Assembly: GCA_902702965.1 (NCBI GenBank) | Contig: CACRXP010000171.1 | Span: 691,395-755,394, forward strand | Source of the DNA: Spirometra erinaceieuropaei | Lineage: Eukaryota; Platyhelminthes; Cestoda; Diphyllobothriidea; Diphyllobothriidae | Direction: 5' to 3' | Length of the DNA: 64,000 bases | Shown here: positions 46,484 to 59,622 of the stretch, piece by piece | Layout of the letters: each line of letters starts with the position of its first letter | Numbering within the stretch: the stretch's first letter is position 1 | The notes under the pieces: model-generated | Told to the model about the DNA's origin: nothing | Database searches by the model: none | The model's input: the letters and a program-made list of their open reading frames with translations, nothing else | Program-made: the position numbers and the translations under genes

Positions 46484-49400
46484 TTATAGACCCAGAGTAA
46501 TCGAAACCAGTTTAAGCCAATAATGGACCGACTCAAGTTTGGTGATAACCGAGTAGGCCACGGATGGGTTAACTGGTGCGGACTCGAATCCCCCATAATA
46601 GAACCAGATTCGGCCATCCAGAGAAGGACAGAACAGTCCACCGCCACTGTCCCCGTTACCTGGGGTCTAAAGCACACAAAACAATTAGAACAGATTGTCA
46701 ATACGACAATATTACTCTTTGGAAATCGCTTCAAGTGAATGTGCTAGCTCGAGAAATGTCTACTGAATTCTTGAAATAGGTTTTCGAATCAAGAAGATTA
46801 ATTAGTTAGGGTTGTACTACTAATCACCTTACGACATAATACCTAAGTACTTCACTTACATCAGGATGCTAGCTTCTGAACGAACGCCTTTCCAGCCACC
46901 TGCGAAAATTCTGCTCTGTAAAAAAATAACTACCTTACAAAATGAATGTCTTACTTATTGGTTTTCCATGCCTTTATACATCCCAATAACTTTTCTAGAA
47001 AACATGCATAAGCATGTCTGTTGTCTTACCAATTTGAAAATCGCTTCCAATTTTACGCCTAAAAAACGGAATAATTCGGTTTTAAAAATGTTTCTGATTG
47101 TGAAATATTTCAAGACCGTGAAATCTCCGTTTGTAGACCCCAGCTCTTAGTGGTTCATCAAAATGCATGATTTTCCGCAAACAAAAAATGCACAACCATT
47201 ACTTTGGAAAACCTGAATGCAAGTGTATTAAAAGGTCAGATTACAAATTATTCGGGAATTGAAAACGTTTTTTTGTGCTTGCTTCAAGTATATACTTTGA
47301 GGAAAACATAATGTTCTTTTAAATGTGCAAAACAATGGGCATTTTTGTGCGGGTTTCTATGAAAATTATTTGAATTTACATGAGCATGGAGAATCAATAA
47401 GAAAAATTCATTCTGCAGAATTAGACAGTTTTACTTGCGGCCGAAAACAAACTCGTTGAAATGTCGGAATCCTGAAGTAACGGTAACGGTATGGTGAAGG
47501 ACCCCACGTGTCTGTCGTGCCACTCGGAGTTTGACGTTGGAATCCATTCGCAGGTCGTTGCAGATATTACACTGCCAAAAACAGTTACCTCACGTGACCT
47601 TAAACTATTACTCAGACGCCGCTTTTACAAAAATATATTTTCCGTTTTTTTTAACTAACGCGCTCAGGCCTGTCGTTATACAAAAGAGCAGGATAAAACT
47701 TTGGTAAGAATCCGAACAATTTCTGTGTTTTCTTGCATTTCATCAGTCCGCCGTCGAACGTGCTGCCCATTTCATAAAATCCACATTAGCAACATTCACA
47801 CTAGACTCGATTCAGAGTCTACGGACAGTTAAGTGTGGTCCTTCGGCATATCGTTACCTAGTTGAATTGTCTTGAGATTAAACTGCACGCCGATTTATAT
47901 AACATACCTACTCAGGCAATTATTTTGAGTCGAGAATGCACTTCAGAATTTCGCTTTGCATTTCACGACTTAGCTAAACTGAAATGTAAAAAATTCGAAG
48001 GGGGTTATTAAGACCGTTTGCTTAGTTTCCAAAATCACAATCCAAAACATGGAGCGTTGACCAGAAAGCCTAAGAGCAGTGATATTATTTATGTCATCAT
48101 TCAACATGCCTGTCGAGCTATTCAGACTCCAACAAAGTGTTTATGGCATAAGCAGTGATGAGCAAGAGTTAAAGTGTGTGTGTGTGTGTGCGTCAGCCGT
48201 GCCTTTTTTCTGTGTCGGATTAAACTACTCGCATGCACAGTGAGAATCCAACGACATTGAGGAACACGGTAAATGCCTATGTGACAAATAAGTACAACTT
48301 ACTGCCAAATTCACCACCTACGTTTACCTCAAATAAACTGAACTCAACAGAACTGAACTGAGATTTTGCTAAAGAACTATTAGCAAATTCGGTCAGCGTT
48401 GTCTTCGCGGTTGTGCTTACCCTGCCGTATGCATAAACGCATGAATTGCTGTCGGCATATTGAGTGCCGTAGACGTTCTTGCAGTACTGATCTGATTCTA
48501 ATTGAACTTCAGCTTCTCTGAGCGATTTTGGAAAGACTTGTGCGCCATTGGACCAGACGGGATACATACCTCCCCAGCCGGCATAGAAGCACTCGTAGCC
48601 TCGCGGCAGTACAACGTGGCTGGCAGGAAAACAAATCGGCCGCACTATGTCATCTTGAGAAAAAAAAGACATTCAGATTAACGGAGACAGTCTAGAACGC
48701 CTCACATATCGCAGGAGGAAGCATATTATCGAAAAAGTACGCCAGAATAATCAGCAAGAAGGCATGAGAGCTGATGATCAAATGTAAGTGGCCGCAGTTC
48801 ACTATTTGATCAGAAGGCACAATTATGTAGTAAAATTGGCTGAGTCATGGTAATGTGCGCCGGATTCAAAAATATATCCGTTAAATATATTTACTCACGA
48901 GTGTAAAAACGTACTTGGGATAATGGGTTCGAATAGCTTTAGTACCGCGATGTCATAGCCCTCTCCAAGCGCGACTTCGCTGTGGTTTGGATGCAGAACG
49001 GCATACTGCACACGTCGAAGATGCCAAAGATTGTCAGCCCGCGTGAAGTCGTGAGCACCGATTAGCGCATATAACGGGGAATATGTTGTAATTGTCATGT
49101 CAATTAATCCTTCAAACGGAGTGTTTCTACAACCAATGGCATTGTCAACACAATGTGCCGCGGTCACGATGATGGAGGGGCTGATCAGTGTTCCCCCGCA
49201 AAAGGGCCGTTCTCCTATTCTTTCCGACCACAGGCCCACCTTGAAAGATGTCATAAATTTTAGGCATTCAAGTCAGCATCCTCAGTCATGATCTTTTGCA
49301 TAACACCCAATGGTGTTTGTATATACGTGGAACTAAATGTTTGAAAACAGTGTCACCTGGCTATTGGCACTCAGTTATCTAAACGTTTAAGAAGCCTTAT

Positions 49401-49749
49401 CTCTGTCATTGGAACCTGAATAATAAAGCACGGTTATGACCCTACTTTATAGTGCACCGAAGCTTTATCTCTGTAATTGGGGCCCGAATATGACCCTGTT
49501 TTTTAATGCAGCGACTTAGCAAAAAGACTTCTTGCAAACTGCATGAGGTGCGTTTAATTGAGGTTGCTAGTATACTATCGATGATCATTTAATTAATGAA
49601 CGATCAAAGCAATACTAAACATCCACTCACATGCCAGGGCCAGCTGTGGGGCGTTGCGCGAGTTTTCATCATCTTTGCTTCCACTTTTTGTAATCGTTGC
49701 ACGGCAGAAACTCCGCAGAACTTTGGAAAGCCGGGCTCAATGGCAAAAG
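46484..49749 (-). CDS. S1-family serine protease 2 (four exons found, start missing)
   Basis: Paralogue of the gene at 26.8-30.9 kb with exons 49749-49631, 49239-48915, 48653-48421 and 46666-46484 (119, 325, 233 and 183 nt) and the same phases. Donors are GTGAGT, GTACGT and GTAAGC; all acceptors are AG. Exon 1: FCGVSAVQ, ATPHSWPWH. Exon 2: FCGGTLISPSIIVTAAHC and GYDIAVLKL. Exon 3: RPICFPASHV and YAGWGG. Exon 4: TPGNGDSGGGLFC. The triad is complete. It shares the missing IVGG start, Thr at 189 and lack of SWG (SAP here). The two proteins differ at scattered positions, with no stop or frameshift in either, so both are probably expressed. No signal exon was found. Confidence 0.88.
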
Positions 49750-50479
49750 CTTTCACCAGTCATCAGAAGACGACAGTTATGCACGTGTACATGTATTTTA
49801 ATGAAATTTCATATACTTTATGTGCCTATAGACATTAGGTCGCTTAAGACGAAATGCAAAGTATACGTATGTACGCGTGTCAGCTAGGTGTGTAACTCTT
49901 ACCGTTGTGGTTAGTTTCCCACTTAATACCATTTCGTCTGCCTGTCGGCTTGTTAGAGGTGACGACGAATGCTGTGCCTTTGGTCACATACCACATATTA
50001 TATATATACGCAGCTCACTAAAACTGCAAGAGGCCGGAAGCGACTGGCCTGCTTTTCATTTAATGAGGTGCTTAAGCATTGCATTTTTGTTTGTATTTGG
50101 CTATGTATACATGCAAGTAGGCATGTATGTATGTACGTATGTACATGTGTTAAATCATGGAATGTTACTCAAAATTCTGTGATGCGTTTACGATTCGAAA
50201 ATGTTATTCAAGATGGGTTGTGGGCCTTATCTTCTTGTCAGGATGCTGGTTGAATTCTCAACTCTATCAATTGCCTGCGTAAACTCCTTTCCATAAAAAA
50301 TGATTACATAAGCAATGTACTCTTTTTCTGTAGAATATCGATGCCCTTATAATTCAAATATATTTGGAAGACGAGGTGGCGGGCATACGTAGCTTTCGAT
50401 AAATTCTTGTCGGGTCAGTGCAAGTATATGGGACGAAGGTAGAAGCAAAACACGTCAGTGATAGGATAAATCGATTGAA

Positions 50480-50910
50480 GATCACACTAAAACACAGGCT
50501 GGGTGTGGGAATGTGAGGGAGGGGGAGGGGTTATAGCATTCTTGGTCAGGGCCCGGGTGAGAGCGGAAGGACGCGGTGTGAGTTACAGCGTCAGTCGACC
50601 TTCGGTCAATGTAGGCGCAGAGCCTGAACGCGGATCTTCCTCGCGCACAAGACTGTTTATCGCAACCTGATGGCGGCCGCTTCTGCTGTTGCAAATAGAC
50701 GCTGTCCCAGTGGCTTAGGATAGCTCAATGGGACCTTGTAGATCACACGAAACGCTTCATTGGGGTCTACGTGATTTCCGGGATCGACAGCATGCGCGGG
50801 AATAGCGTTGCTTATGCTCCTAGTTTCGTCTTTTCCCAACCATGACGGAAGGTGTTCCCGTATTCTCTTGGATAAGCGCCGACACGTGCGACCAATATAT
50901 TTTATAAAAA
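50480..50910 (-). pseudogene. PLE family 1-like endonuclease fragment
   Basis: The minus strand encodes YIGRTCRRLSKRIREHLPSW followed by LGKDETRSISNAIPAHAVDP and DPNEAFRVIYKVPLSY. This matches the GIY-YIG C-terminal half of the 14.08-14.83 kb copy (YIGRTTRRLEKRVREHIPTW and so on). It begins abruptly near 50910 and its tail runs to about 50480. It lies upstream of protease 2 exon 1 and is missing from the matching place at locus 1, so it inserted after the duplication. Confidence 0.75.
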
Positions 50911-53900
50911 GGTGTAGAACAATGCTCTTCCTTTTACTTAATTGGTACCAAATTAAGTCTTATTTATATTGCATTCTTGGGTGAAGTGTATAATCGGGTT
51001 TTAACGACCTCGACAATTCCCGAATAATTTTGAACCCATTTCCGTGTACGGAAAATCATATATGTCTTTGCGCTATAAAGAGAAGACTTTATGGTTTTTG
51101 TGAAATTTAACAGTGGATGAGAGGCATATTGTAAACTTTAAAGCAACATTAATAAAAGCAGGAAAACGATGCTTTACGATAGGACATTTCAAAGACTTGA
51201 AAAATCTACCTCGAAGAATTATTTTTCCAACTAAATTTTACCCTTCCCTTCAGTATGTAATTTAAAGAAGACGTACTTTTCTACCGACTCGGTAAATGAA
51301 AGAATAATTTTATGCATGATAACTATGAAATAGATCTCAATATAAAAAGACATCAAAATTCAGTTAGAGCAATTTGCATTGCACACGGTGTCATTTTTAC
51401 TGAGTGCATTTTGCAGATCAACGTAAGAAAGCCCATTCGTAAGACGTCATGGTCAGGGGACGGAATGATTATGGAATGATACTGCGAGGTAGTTAGTTTG
51501 GTAAACACTACTTAAGTAACCTGTTTGATTCGAAAAGGCATTTCTCAATTCCGGTTAAAATTTCATGAGTAAGCACATCAGCCGTGTACATCTATGTGTG
51601 TGATCATGCATCCATTTATAATACCATGGCTAACGAGCTTCTTCTTCCAGTATTTTGTTTCCAAAAGCCAGCGTTCCTGAAACTTTTCGGAATGTAAAGG
51701 GTCGGTAGTCATTAAGCTTTCAGTCATATTTTCATGCCCTAAAGTATATTAACAAGCCCTGGAGTCTTTTGGTTCTAAGTCAGCCATATTTTAAGACGAG
51801 GTTAATATCCATAGAGAAAAAATGAGATAATATGTTAATAAAATACATACGACCTGTTGTTTCTAAGATCTACGTGACGGCCAAAAACTCGCTAATTCAA
51901 AAGCCCGCATCTTGACGTGAAAAAATATTTCAAAATTGTGCAGTGTGATCATCAGTAGTGCAATTCAAATTTGTCGACAACTGACCAACATTCATTGAGA
52001 TCGCCCATCAGTTATATGATTATTCACTACCACAACGACGCTTTATGTTGCAGTTGAAGACATCAGCAAAACAGCTAAACAGTTGCCTTTCTCCGTCTCT
52101 GGGTAAATACATTAGGTTGCAATTTGGAGTGTGGGCAGTGAAATAGTAATCTTTCATCTAATTTGGATTCTACAAGAAGCAAGGCAATAACTTGCAAAGT
52201 GGCGGGAAATTAAAGTCCCAAAAGAATGGTAAGTTTTGGTTTTTGCGACGGAACGAAGAAACGTGCTCTCTTTGGTAACACATATTGAGGAAAATAAGAA
52301 AATTAATGAATTGAATTTGACCCATAGAAATGCACAGACCATTTACAGTGGCCACAAGAAAAGTGCAGCCATATACTACAGGAGACTAACGCTTCATATC
52401 CGAATGCTGAGAAAACGATGCGTATACTCAGTTTTTGTGCCTAGTTTTCGCTTATAACGTTCACAATTTTCCCATCAAAACCAGTTTCTGAAAAGAAAAA
52501 CAAAAAGTGGCTGGTTGGGCACTTTTTCAACTTTTCACATCAAGCCAACCACGTTTTACACAGAAACCGAGCTGCAAGTTGTTTGGAACCCTACTAGCGA
52601 TACCATTTAGACTTTCACGCTAGATTCGGAAATTTACCTGAAGACAGTCATGTTATGGTGCAGGCAGGGATGACATTCGTTTATAAAAAACAAATTGCAA
52701 CCTTCTTACATGTCTTCTCTTCAAACATAGATTAAGTGTGGTAATTTCCCCCCGAAAAATATGAAACTCCACAATGATCCATTTACAACGCTTCAAGCGC
52801 CTGTCTACCGCGACTGAGTTCGCAGGTCGCGCACTCTATGATTTTGGGTGGAAAAATATCACGCATGAAACATTTTTTCAGCAATCGATTCTGGTGCGTA
52901 GTGTCGCCTGCACACAGCTTACGCATTGGGGTAGACTGAGGTGAAACATGGCAGTTTCTTTCAATTTTTATAAAGCCGTCTGCCTAAAAGGGGTTCTTCC
53001 CATGATTATTTACCTGGTCTGACCAAAACATTTGCAACAACTGCAATGGTGTCCAGTTGCTGTTTAATGGGTAAGAAAATGGCCTGAACGAAGTCATATA
53101 CAAGTTGTTTAAGTTGTCTGTGCTAGAGGCCACAGTACCAGAATGCAAATACAGATGATGTATGTGGAAGTATGCTTTTACTGAGATTCAGTCATCTGTA
53201 TGCAGTTCCGTCTTTCCGGGAAACCAAAGGACTTGGGAATATGCAATGTGGTTAAACATGAGTGGATTTAAGAAGAACCTCTTATATGACGTTAATTTCC
53301 TCGCCTTCATCAAACGCGAACATGTGATAAAATCCAACACGTAACATTTACATGAACAGGTAAAAAAATATTTCGGAACTAGACATTTATATCCAAAAGC
53401 TGGAATTAATGATGAAATGCATTTTATTGCAAGAAGCTCAGTCATTATTTCAGATGAGCAAACAGTCTGAAGATGTAAGACGGATTATTCATATTAATTT
53501 TTATAATTAATTTATTACAAATTGGGATACCCTCCAAAGACAATGCCATATGGAATAGGAGGACCAATCGGCTGCTCTACATTTATCACAGCTTTCGAGC
53601 AGTGTATGCCAGAATGACTCATTTTACATCACGTGATGCGCAATAGGCGAATGCAAATTGGACATTCCGGGAGTAAGGAGTTTGGATGGTCGCAACGTGA
53701 GAGGCCTGTGAGGAAGTCAGGGTACAATATGAAAAAGAAAATGTTTTGTACAATGTGTGACTAAGGTTTGTCTGTTGCAGCATTGCTGCAAGCCTACAGA
53801 TAACAGTGGTTTTTTGTGTTACGTACCACAGTTTTTAAGAAATTGCTGATGCTAAGATTCATATGAACTAAGTTTTCATTGGTAGTGAGGGCTGCACCCT

Positions 53901-53990
53901 AATCACTGAAAAGTCTAAAAAACAAGCCGCGGCTGTCAGATACGCGGATGTTCTCGCTCACCAGAAAGTCATATTTCCAGTTGATTTTAA
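50911..53990. other. Upstream region of protease 2, no exon identified
   Basis: AT-rich DNA. 52.1-52.9 kb is the diverged counterpart of 32.6-33.35 kb. No signal-peptide exon, RNA gene or transposon protein was recognised. Confidence 0.45.
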
Positions 53991-54284
53991 GAATGTGACC
54001 CCAACGAATGGCGCATGGTACACTCACAAATGAGTCCGACCGTCGGTTTCGATGGTGTTGACCGTGTTCTTCCCGGCAAGGTGGGACAGAACGGTGACTC
54101 GCGCAGGTGTTTACATCTGTCACACTCTCTACCCCTATCACATCTGGGCACAGTGTCAAGACATTGTCTAGAAGACCGGAGATGGGCAAAGGCGCAGCTG
54201 GGTGGCTTGCACGGATCCGCAACTAGGCACTCGCCTCCGCACCCCTGGTCTACACAAGGCCTGACCAGAATTTTGGCCAACTAC

Positions 54285-54316
54285 GAGAAGAAGAAGAAGA
54301 AGAAGAAGAAGAAGAG
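54285..54316 (+). repeat. (GAA)n microsatellite
   Basis: About ten GAA units in GC-richer repetitive DNA (54.0-54.5 kb) of unknown type that precedes the LINE 3' end at 54.5 kb. Confidence 0.9.
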
Positions 54317-54499
54317 TGGAGTTTGGCACGGTCTAAGCCGCACCTAGACGTGCCGCCAATGCCCGGTTCTGATCTAACACAATGGGAATGTCATAAAGGC
54401 CGCAGTAAGAAGGAGCCATTGCAACATGACTTTCAGACCACCGGCCGACCACTCCGCCTCAGCAAATACAACACTTTGCCGACTGCTAGATCCAAGATC

Positions 54500-57380
54500 T
54501 GCCGTTAGTTGATAACCTTCCATGCCACGGCTTTTTATCCACCGCAATAGCTTCAAGTGCGTCGGATTTTTTGTCGTGAGGAAAATGCGCCGAATCGTCG
54601 ACCTCACTCTCCCTTCCCATCTCCACACCTCAGCCCTTGTCCGAGCCGATCAGCTGACTGTAGCGGAGATGGGCCCGGTGGCTGGCATGGTCTAGTGACC
54701 TTGTCTGCGAGCGACATATGCACGACCTGAGTCCCCCAGACACACGCATGCACAAGGATTTTACTCAGCGGAGGTTGAGCAGCATATCTCTCATATGCGT
54801 AAGAGTGCGTGGACGGAGCTGTACCCACCAATACGCCGCTCAGCACAAACGCAACTGGACGGAATGCGTGGACCGAGTTGGAGCGTCAAACAGCAGTCTT
54901 CTTATCCAAGGCGCTTGACGTGTCGGAATGGTCTCAGACTCGATTCACCTCTGCAACAGGAGCCGCACGGGCACCGAGTTAACACGCACACTTCCCACTT
55001 GCGTGGGTGGTGGCAGGCGCCACAACGGCAGTCGTTGGAGANNNNNNNNNNNNNNNNNNNNNNNNNNNNNNNNNNNNNNNNNNNNNNNNNNNNNNNNNNN
55101 NNNNNNNNNNNNNNNNNNNNNNNNNNNNNNNNNNNNNNNNNNNNNNNNNNNNNNNNNNNNNNNNNNNNNNNNNNNNNNNNNNNNNNNNNNNNNNNNNNNN
55201 NNNNNNNNNNNNNNNNNNNNNNNNNNNNNNNNNNNNNNNNNNNNNNNNNNNNNNNNNNNNNNNNNNNNNNNNNNNGAGGGGGAGGGGTAGGAGGGGGAGG
55301 AGGACGAGGAGGAGGAGGAGGAGGACGAGGAGGAGGAGTAGAAGCAGGGGACGGAGGAGTATGTGCTGGAATAGGATGGAAGTAGTGGTTCAAGAAGACG
55401 GTGCGAATTAGTTGACGGCGTGGAGGACGAAAACGTGGTGGACGGAGGGGCGACGGTTGGTGCGATACGAGTGGCGCAGTTGATCCGGAGGTTGTCTAAT
55501 TAGCGCTCGGAATGTCTGTTGACATCGTGGACACGTTGGAGGCGGTTGTGTGTTGACACTGCAGGGTAGGAGCAACAGGGACTTGCAAGCTTGAGAGTTG
55601 GCTTTGGCGGTGACAATGAGGTTAGTTTCATAGTTCGCTGCGCCTGTTTTCACTGTCCTCCTCCAAGTCTGTCGGTCAGAGAGAGGTCTTGCGGTTGTTC
55701 GAATCATTTTTCAGACGCCTCAGGGAGGACTTCAGAGCGTCCTCATATGGACGAATTTTATCACATTGGCGGCGAGACACCATGGGGTCTTCTCCAAAGA
55801 AGAGCCGTTTGAGTAGACACTCGTCGTCCATCCGCGCGAGTCGGCCGCTCCAACGCAGCTGCAATTATCCCAGCATGGTGTAGCTGCTGAGGATTCCCGT
55901 TCGTTCCAGTACATCAGTGTCGGGGATTCGATCCTGTCACGTCAGCCTCAAGATGCGACGACGGCAGCTGAGGTGGAAGTGATTGAGTCGGCGTGCTTGC
56001 CTCATGTCCACCGTCCAAGTCTCCGCTCCGTACAGCCGCGGCGGGAGGATGACGGCTTCGTGCTGAGCTGGAGGCTGTGACGTTTTCGATCTGTACTTTG
56101 AAGGCGGCCGAAGGCTCGACTGGCCTTCAAAATGCGACGGACGTCTTCGTTGTCGACTTTCATGCTGCGGGAGAGGGTACTGCCTAGATACGGGAAGTTG
56201 TCCACCACTAAGCGTTGGGTTTCGTTCACGCTGATTTGCGGCGCATTGTAGGGAGGGGCTGTGTTGGGTGTCGGTCCGTGCATGACCACCGTCTTCTTCG
56301 TGTTAATGATCAAATTCAAGTTCTCTCAGGCGGAGGCGAGGAGGTCCATGCTCCTTCGCATGTCGTCATCCGGGGTAGTGCTGACGACGCAGTAGTCGGC
56401 GAATAGGAGTTCATGAGCACTAGTTATGGATACGCGCGATTGGATGTTCATCCGCCGTTGATCGAAGAGGTGGTCGTCCGTTCTGTAGTCGATGCGGATC
56501 CCGAGGCATTCGTCATGGTGGGCGTCCATTAGTGTGGTAGTGAACATAAGAATAAAGAGGGTGGGAGTCAGGACGCAGTCCTGATTCACTCCGTTGGCCA
56601 CAGAGAATGACTATGAGACAGCTCCTTTGCCCTTGACCCGCGTCAACATGCTTTCTTGGAGCTGACGCGTTATTTGAGTGTATCATCAGAGACATCTGAA
56701 TTTCTGCATGATCTTCCACAGTCCTTCATAATTCGCCGTGTCGAAGGCTTTAACCATATCCACGAAAGTAGAGTACAGGTGAGTCCTCATCTCCTGGCAC
56801 TTCTCTTGAAGTTGATGGGCGGCGATGATCATGTCTATGGTTCCACGATGACGGCAAACCCGTATTGACTTTTTGGCAGCAGTCCTTGTTTCAGGTGATT
56901 ATTCGAGCGGTTGATCAGGATGCGAGCAAAGATTTTCCGGCGATATTCAACAAGGTTATGACTCGGCGATTGTTGCAGGGCTGGAGGATCCCTTTCCGCT
57001 TGTATAGATGCTCGATAGTGGTGTGTTTGAAATCCTGAAGGACTTCTTCTTGATGCTACATCTCCTGGAAGAGCGTAGTCAGGTGATCCATGAGTTGGGG
57101 GCAGCCGTGCTTGTAGACCTCAGCAGGGATCGCGTCCGATCCGGGTGCTTTCCCGCTGGAGAGCTTCTACGCCAGTGGGTGGTAGGCCGGGGTCAACGTT
57201 GGTCTCAACTTGCGGCAAACGGGCGATGACGGGGTCCGAGATGATGGAGAGCGTTCGAAGACGCCTCGGAGGTGCTCGACCTAAAGCTGTAGTATTTGTG
57301 TCTTCTCAGTGAGGCGGATATTTTCGTCGGCGTTATTAGCAGAGCGAAGGGCGCACAAGCAGATACAGGGCAGGCTGTAT
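54500..57380 (-). mobile_element. C2H2-tailed LINE, 5'-truncated, minus strand
   Basis: Matches the plus-strand LINE at 61.1-64.0 kb in reverse orientation. It starts near 57380 in the N-terminal part of the reverse transcriptase (SGKAPGSDAIPAEV-like near 57160). It continues through NGVNQDCVLTPTLFILMFT (near 56570), ELLFADYCVVSTTPDDDMRR (near 56380) and QLRWSGRLARMDDECLLKRL (55860), to a zinc-finger stub PTCPRCQQTFRAL near 55540. The 3' UTR (55040-54500) is a diverged copy of 63450-64000. Stops and frameshifts make it inactive. The assembly gap falls in its zinc-finger/3' UTR region. Confidence 0.85.
55042..55275. other. Assembly gap (234 N)
   Basis: A run of N. Flanking sequence on the right is (GGA)n-rich, on the left LINE 3' UTR. 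Any ORF drawn across it is meaningless. Confidence 1.
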
Positions 57381-57445
57381 GAGCAGCACACAGCATGTGA
57401 CATTAGCAGGCAAGTAAGGCATGAAACAACGCAAAGTTCACTTAC

Positions 57446-57686
57446 CTGAGGAATCACTTACCAACACAATTTGGGCCTTCTCTTCCTCAACAAAATAAAC
57501 GAAAACATGAGATTCCGGGCGTAAATAATTGTCCTCTGTGACCAGAGTCGGAGATGAAGCCTGAATTATGACAAATGGCCATAAGGCGGTCACACTAACA
57601 TAACCTTTAGTAGCGGCAATCTCAACGGTAGCATTGGCGGAATGAAGCGCAGAGGACATCAAAAGTGCTTGTGTATTCTTTTCCAT
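57446..57686 (-). CDS. Candidate host exon, unknown product
   Basis: An open minus-strand frame from ATG at 57686 (MEKNTQALLMSSALHSANAT) to a strong splice donor (CAG|GTAAGTGA at 57446). A second GTAAGTGA donor lies 16 nt upstream (exon end 57462). Upstream in frame is a TAA, so it is a first coding exon or starts after the CTCAAG acceptor at about 57690. The 80-residue peptide looks like a beta-rich soluble domain (SHVFVYFVEEEKAQIVLVSD); I do not recognise it. It is not part of either neighbouring LINE or the PLE. Later exons would lie to the left and were not found. Confidence 0.4.
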
Positions 57687-57803
57687 GAACTTGAGTTATA
57701 GGTGTCGTTGAGTTGATTAGGTTTGCACATTCTGGCTACACTTTTCCGTGTTTGTAAATTGATGGTCGCGACGTCAGGGATTTCAACTGATCACGCGGTC
57801 TTA

Positions 57804-57837
57804 ACGAGTTGCAGTAGCGGCAAACTGGGGATAGCAA
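57804..57837 (+). repeat. 34-bp direct repeat flanking PLE fragment, left
   Basis: ACGAGTTGCAGTAGCGGC followed by AAACTGGGGATAGCAA recurs at 58948-58981 with two changes, on either side of the PLE family 3 fragment. It is probably a terminal (pLTR) repeat of the element. Confidence 0.7.
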
Positions 57838-57904
57838 ATCATGTATGAGCCTCCTTTTGCCATGGGTCTAATAGTCTGCACCCTCCAACGTCTCCGGTCT
57901 TCTT

Positions 57905-58890
57905 GACTCTGAATGCACTGGCGAAACCTATGAGCAAATCAAGGAAACTTCAATGGGCTCACCGGTCTCTAGTTAAGTGGCAGAAGTCGTCCTAAAAGAG
58001 CTAGAAAAGGTTGACTTCATTCAACATGAACCAGTCTTTTGGCGCCATTTCTTGGATGACACTTTTGATGTCGTAAAGGAGGACATACTACAACATTTCC
58101 ACAACCTTCTCAACGCAGTCTTCGCTGATATAAATTTCACGATGGAAGAAGCGCAGGAACAGCAATTGCCCTTCCTGGATGTGATCGTCAAAAAGAAACC
58201 TTAACAGTGAACTTGGAACGATGAATTATAGGAAGGCAACGAAAATCACATAGCTTCTCAGTTTTCACAGCAATCATCTGGTGACTCACAAACGAAGCTG
58301 TGCGAAGATGCTCTTCATAAGGATCCAAACTCATTCCAACAAACCGGAAGAAAAAGCACGTAAGGCTCGTTATCTCCGCGACGAGTTTGCGCAAAATTGC
58401 TATCCGAAGGCTTCTTTAAGTCACTGCCTACGCGGTCGCCCCCAGAGGACCCGAACATTAACGTCACCAACGATATGGCATTCTTTGCCATACATCAAGG
58501 ACGTTTCAGATGTAACCGAACGCATAGCTGCGGAGCTAGGTTTTGGAATTGTACACCCCCCTAAAAGCCACCATGTGCAGTAACTTCATGAAAATAAAAG
58601 ACTGGTTAAACTCAGTGTATCGCACACAGTGCCAAAAATGTCCTTGTTACTACACAGGCCAGACTGGACGCGTGCTCGGATTGCACACACACGAACATAA
58701 GTTGCCTATGCGACGAGGTGACGCATTATCACAAGTGGCCACCCACGCCTACGATACGGGTCATGATTTTGACCTCGTAGCTACCAAAATATTCACCCTC
58801 GCGAAAACAAAACAGGCCGAGAATTGATTGAAGCATGTGCCCCGGATGAGAACTCAGTCAATCGATTTATCGATCTGGCATACAGAGTCC
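57905..58890 (+). pseudogene. PLE family 3 fragment: reverse-transcriptase end and GIY-YIG
   Basis: Starts near a degenerate MGSPVSS motif (57950), with a stop directly after it. Then VFWRHFLDDTFDVVKEDI (the DD palm motif, here LDDTF), QLPFLDVIVKK, and HKRSCAKMLFIRIQTHSN. Next come RYLRDEFAQNCYPKASLSHC and the endonuclease SVYRTQCQKCPCYYTGQTGR with the HEHKLPMRRGD and ATHAYDTGHDFD segments. Broken by several frameshifts. It differs clearly from families 1 and 2 (QKCPCYYTGQTGR against CSCGQSNYVGETGR). A pair of 34-bp direct repeats flanks it. Confidence 0.8.
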
Positions 58891-58947
58891 TGCGCAGTCA
58901 CCTCCAGTAACGTGCCGAGGGTCGATGATTGACTTACACACCCCATT

Positions 58948-58981
58948 ACGAGTTGTAGTAGCGGCAAACTGGTGATAGCAA
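58948..58981 (+). repeat. 34-bp direct repeat flanking PLE fragment, right
   Basis: Partner of 57804-57837 (ACGAGTTGTAGTAGCGGC then AAACTGGTGATAGCAA). The C2H2-tailed LINE begins right after it. Confidence 0.7.
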
Positions 58982-59586
58982 CTGTGTTTCTGTGTTTGTG
59001 TCCTGCGGTGGGTTCGCGTGATGGACGCTTGCAGGTGAGACTACGCCTAGCGTCCACTTGCAGGCACCCAACTCTCACCTGTAGCTCCACGTAGCTGGGC
59101 TCTGCTCAGCGGCCACACCCCGGGCAAATGCCTGAAGTGGCGGGCTTAACCAGGTTAGGGCGCTGTGCGCGTTGTGCCGCGTGCACAGTGTACTGCGGAA
59201 TCCTCTGGATGTTTGGAAGGATGAAACACTGCGCCGGCATCGTCGAGACGAGGCTATGTCTGGTACGCCGTTGGACAGCTGCTGCCGGGATGGGTCTCTG
59301 CAACACCCTCGCTAAGACGCGCCTACCGAGACCGTGGACATACGGCAAATGCGGTCGTTCTCCACTACGAACAACAAGTCGTGGCCCCATAGTTGGGTTC
59401 GGTCGCGCCAAATAGGCACATTGGCAGCCCTATTCAGGGGTGGCACTGCCTGTCCCCACAAGCGGAAGGGCCTAGAAAAGGTGTTCTATACATTGCCGGG
59501 CACCACACCGTCTGCAGGCTAGCCAGGGCCGCAGATACCATCAACATGGACAAAACAAGCAAAACCGAAACAAGAACAATAGCAAT

Positions 59587-59622
<36 letters not shown>

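Noticed and set aside
54795..55411. Several ORFs of 120-196 codons across the N run
   Set aside because: Most of each is undetermined sequence; the flanks are LINE 3' UTR and a GGA-rich spacer.
58900..58990. Hammerhead at the PLE family 3 end (CTGGTGATAGCAA)
   Set aside because: The CTGATGA core is absent in both copies and there is no GAAA partner.
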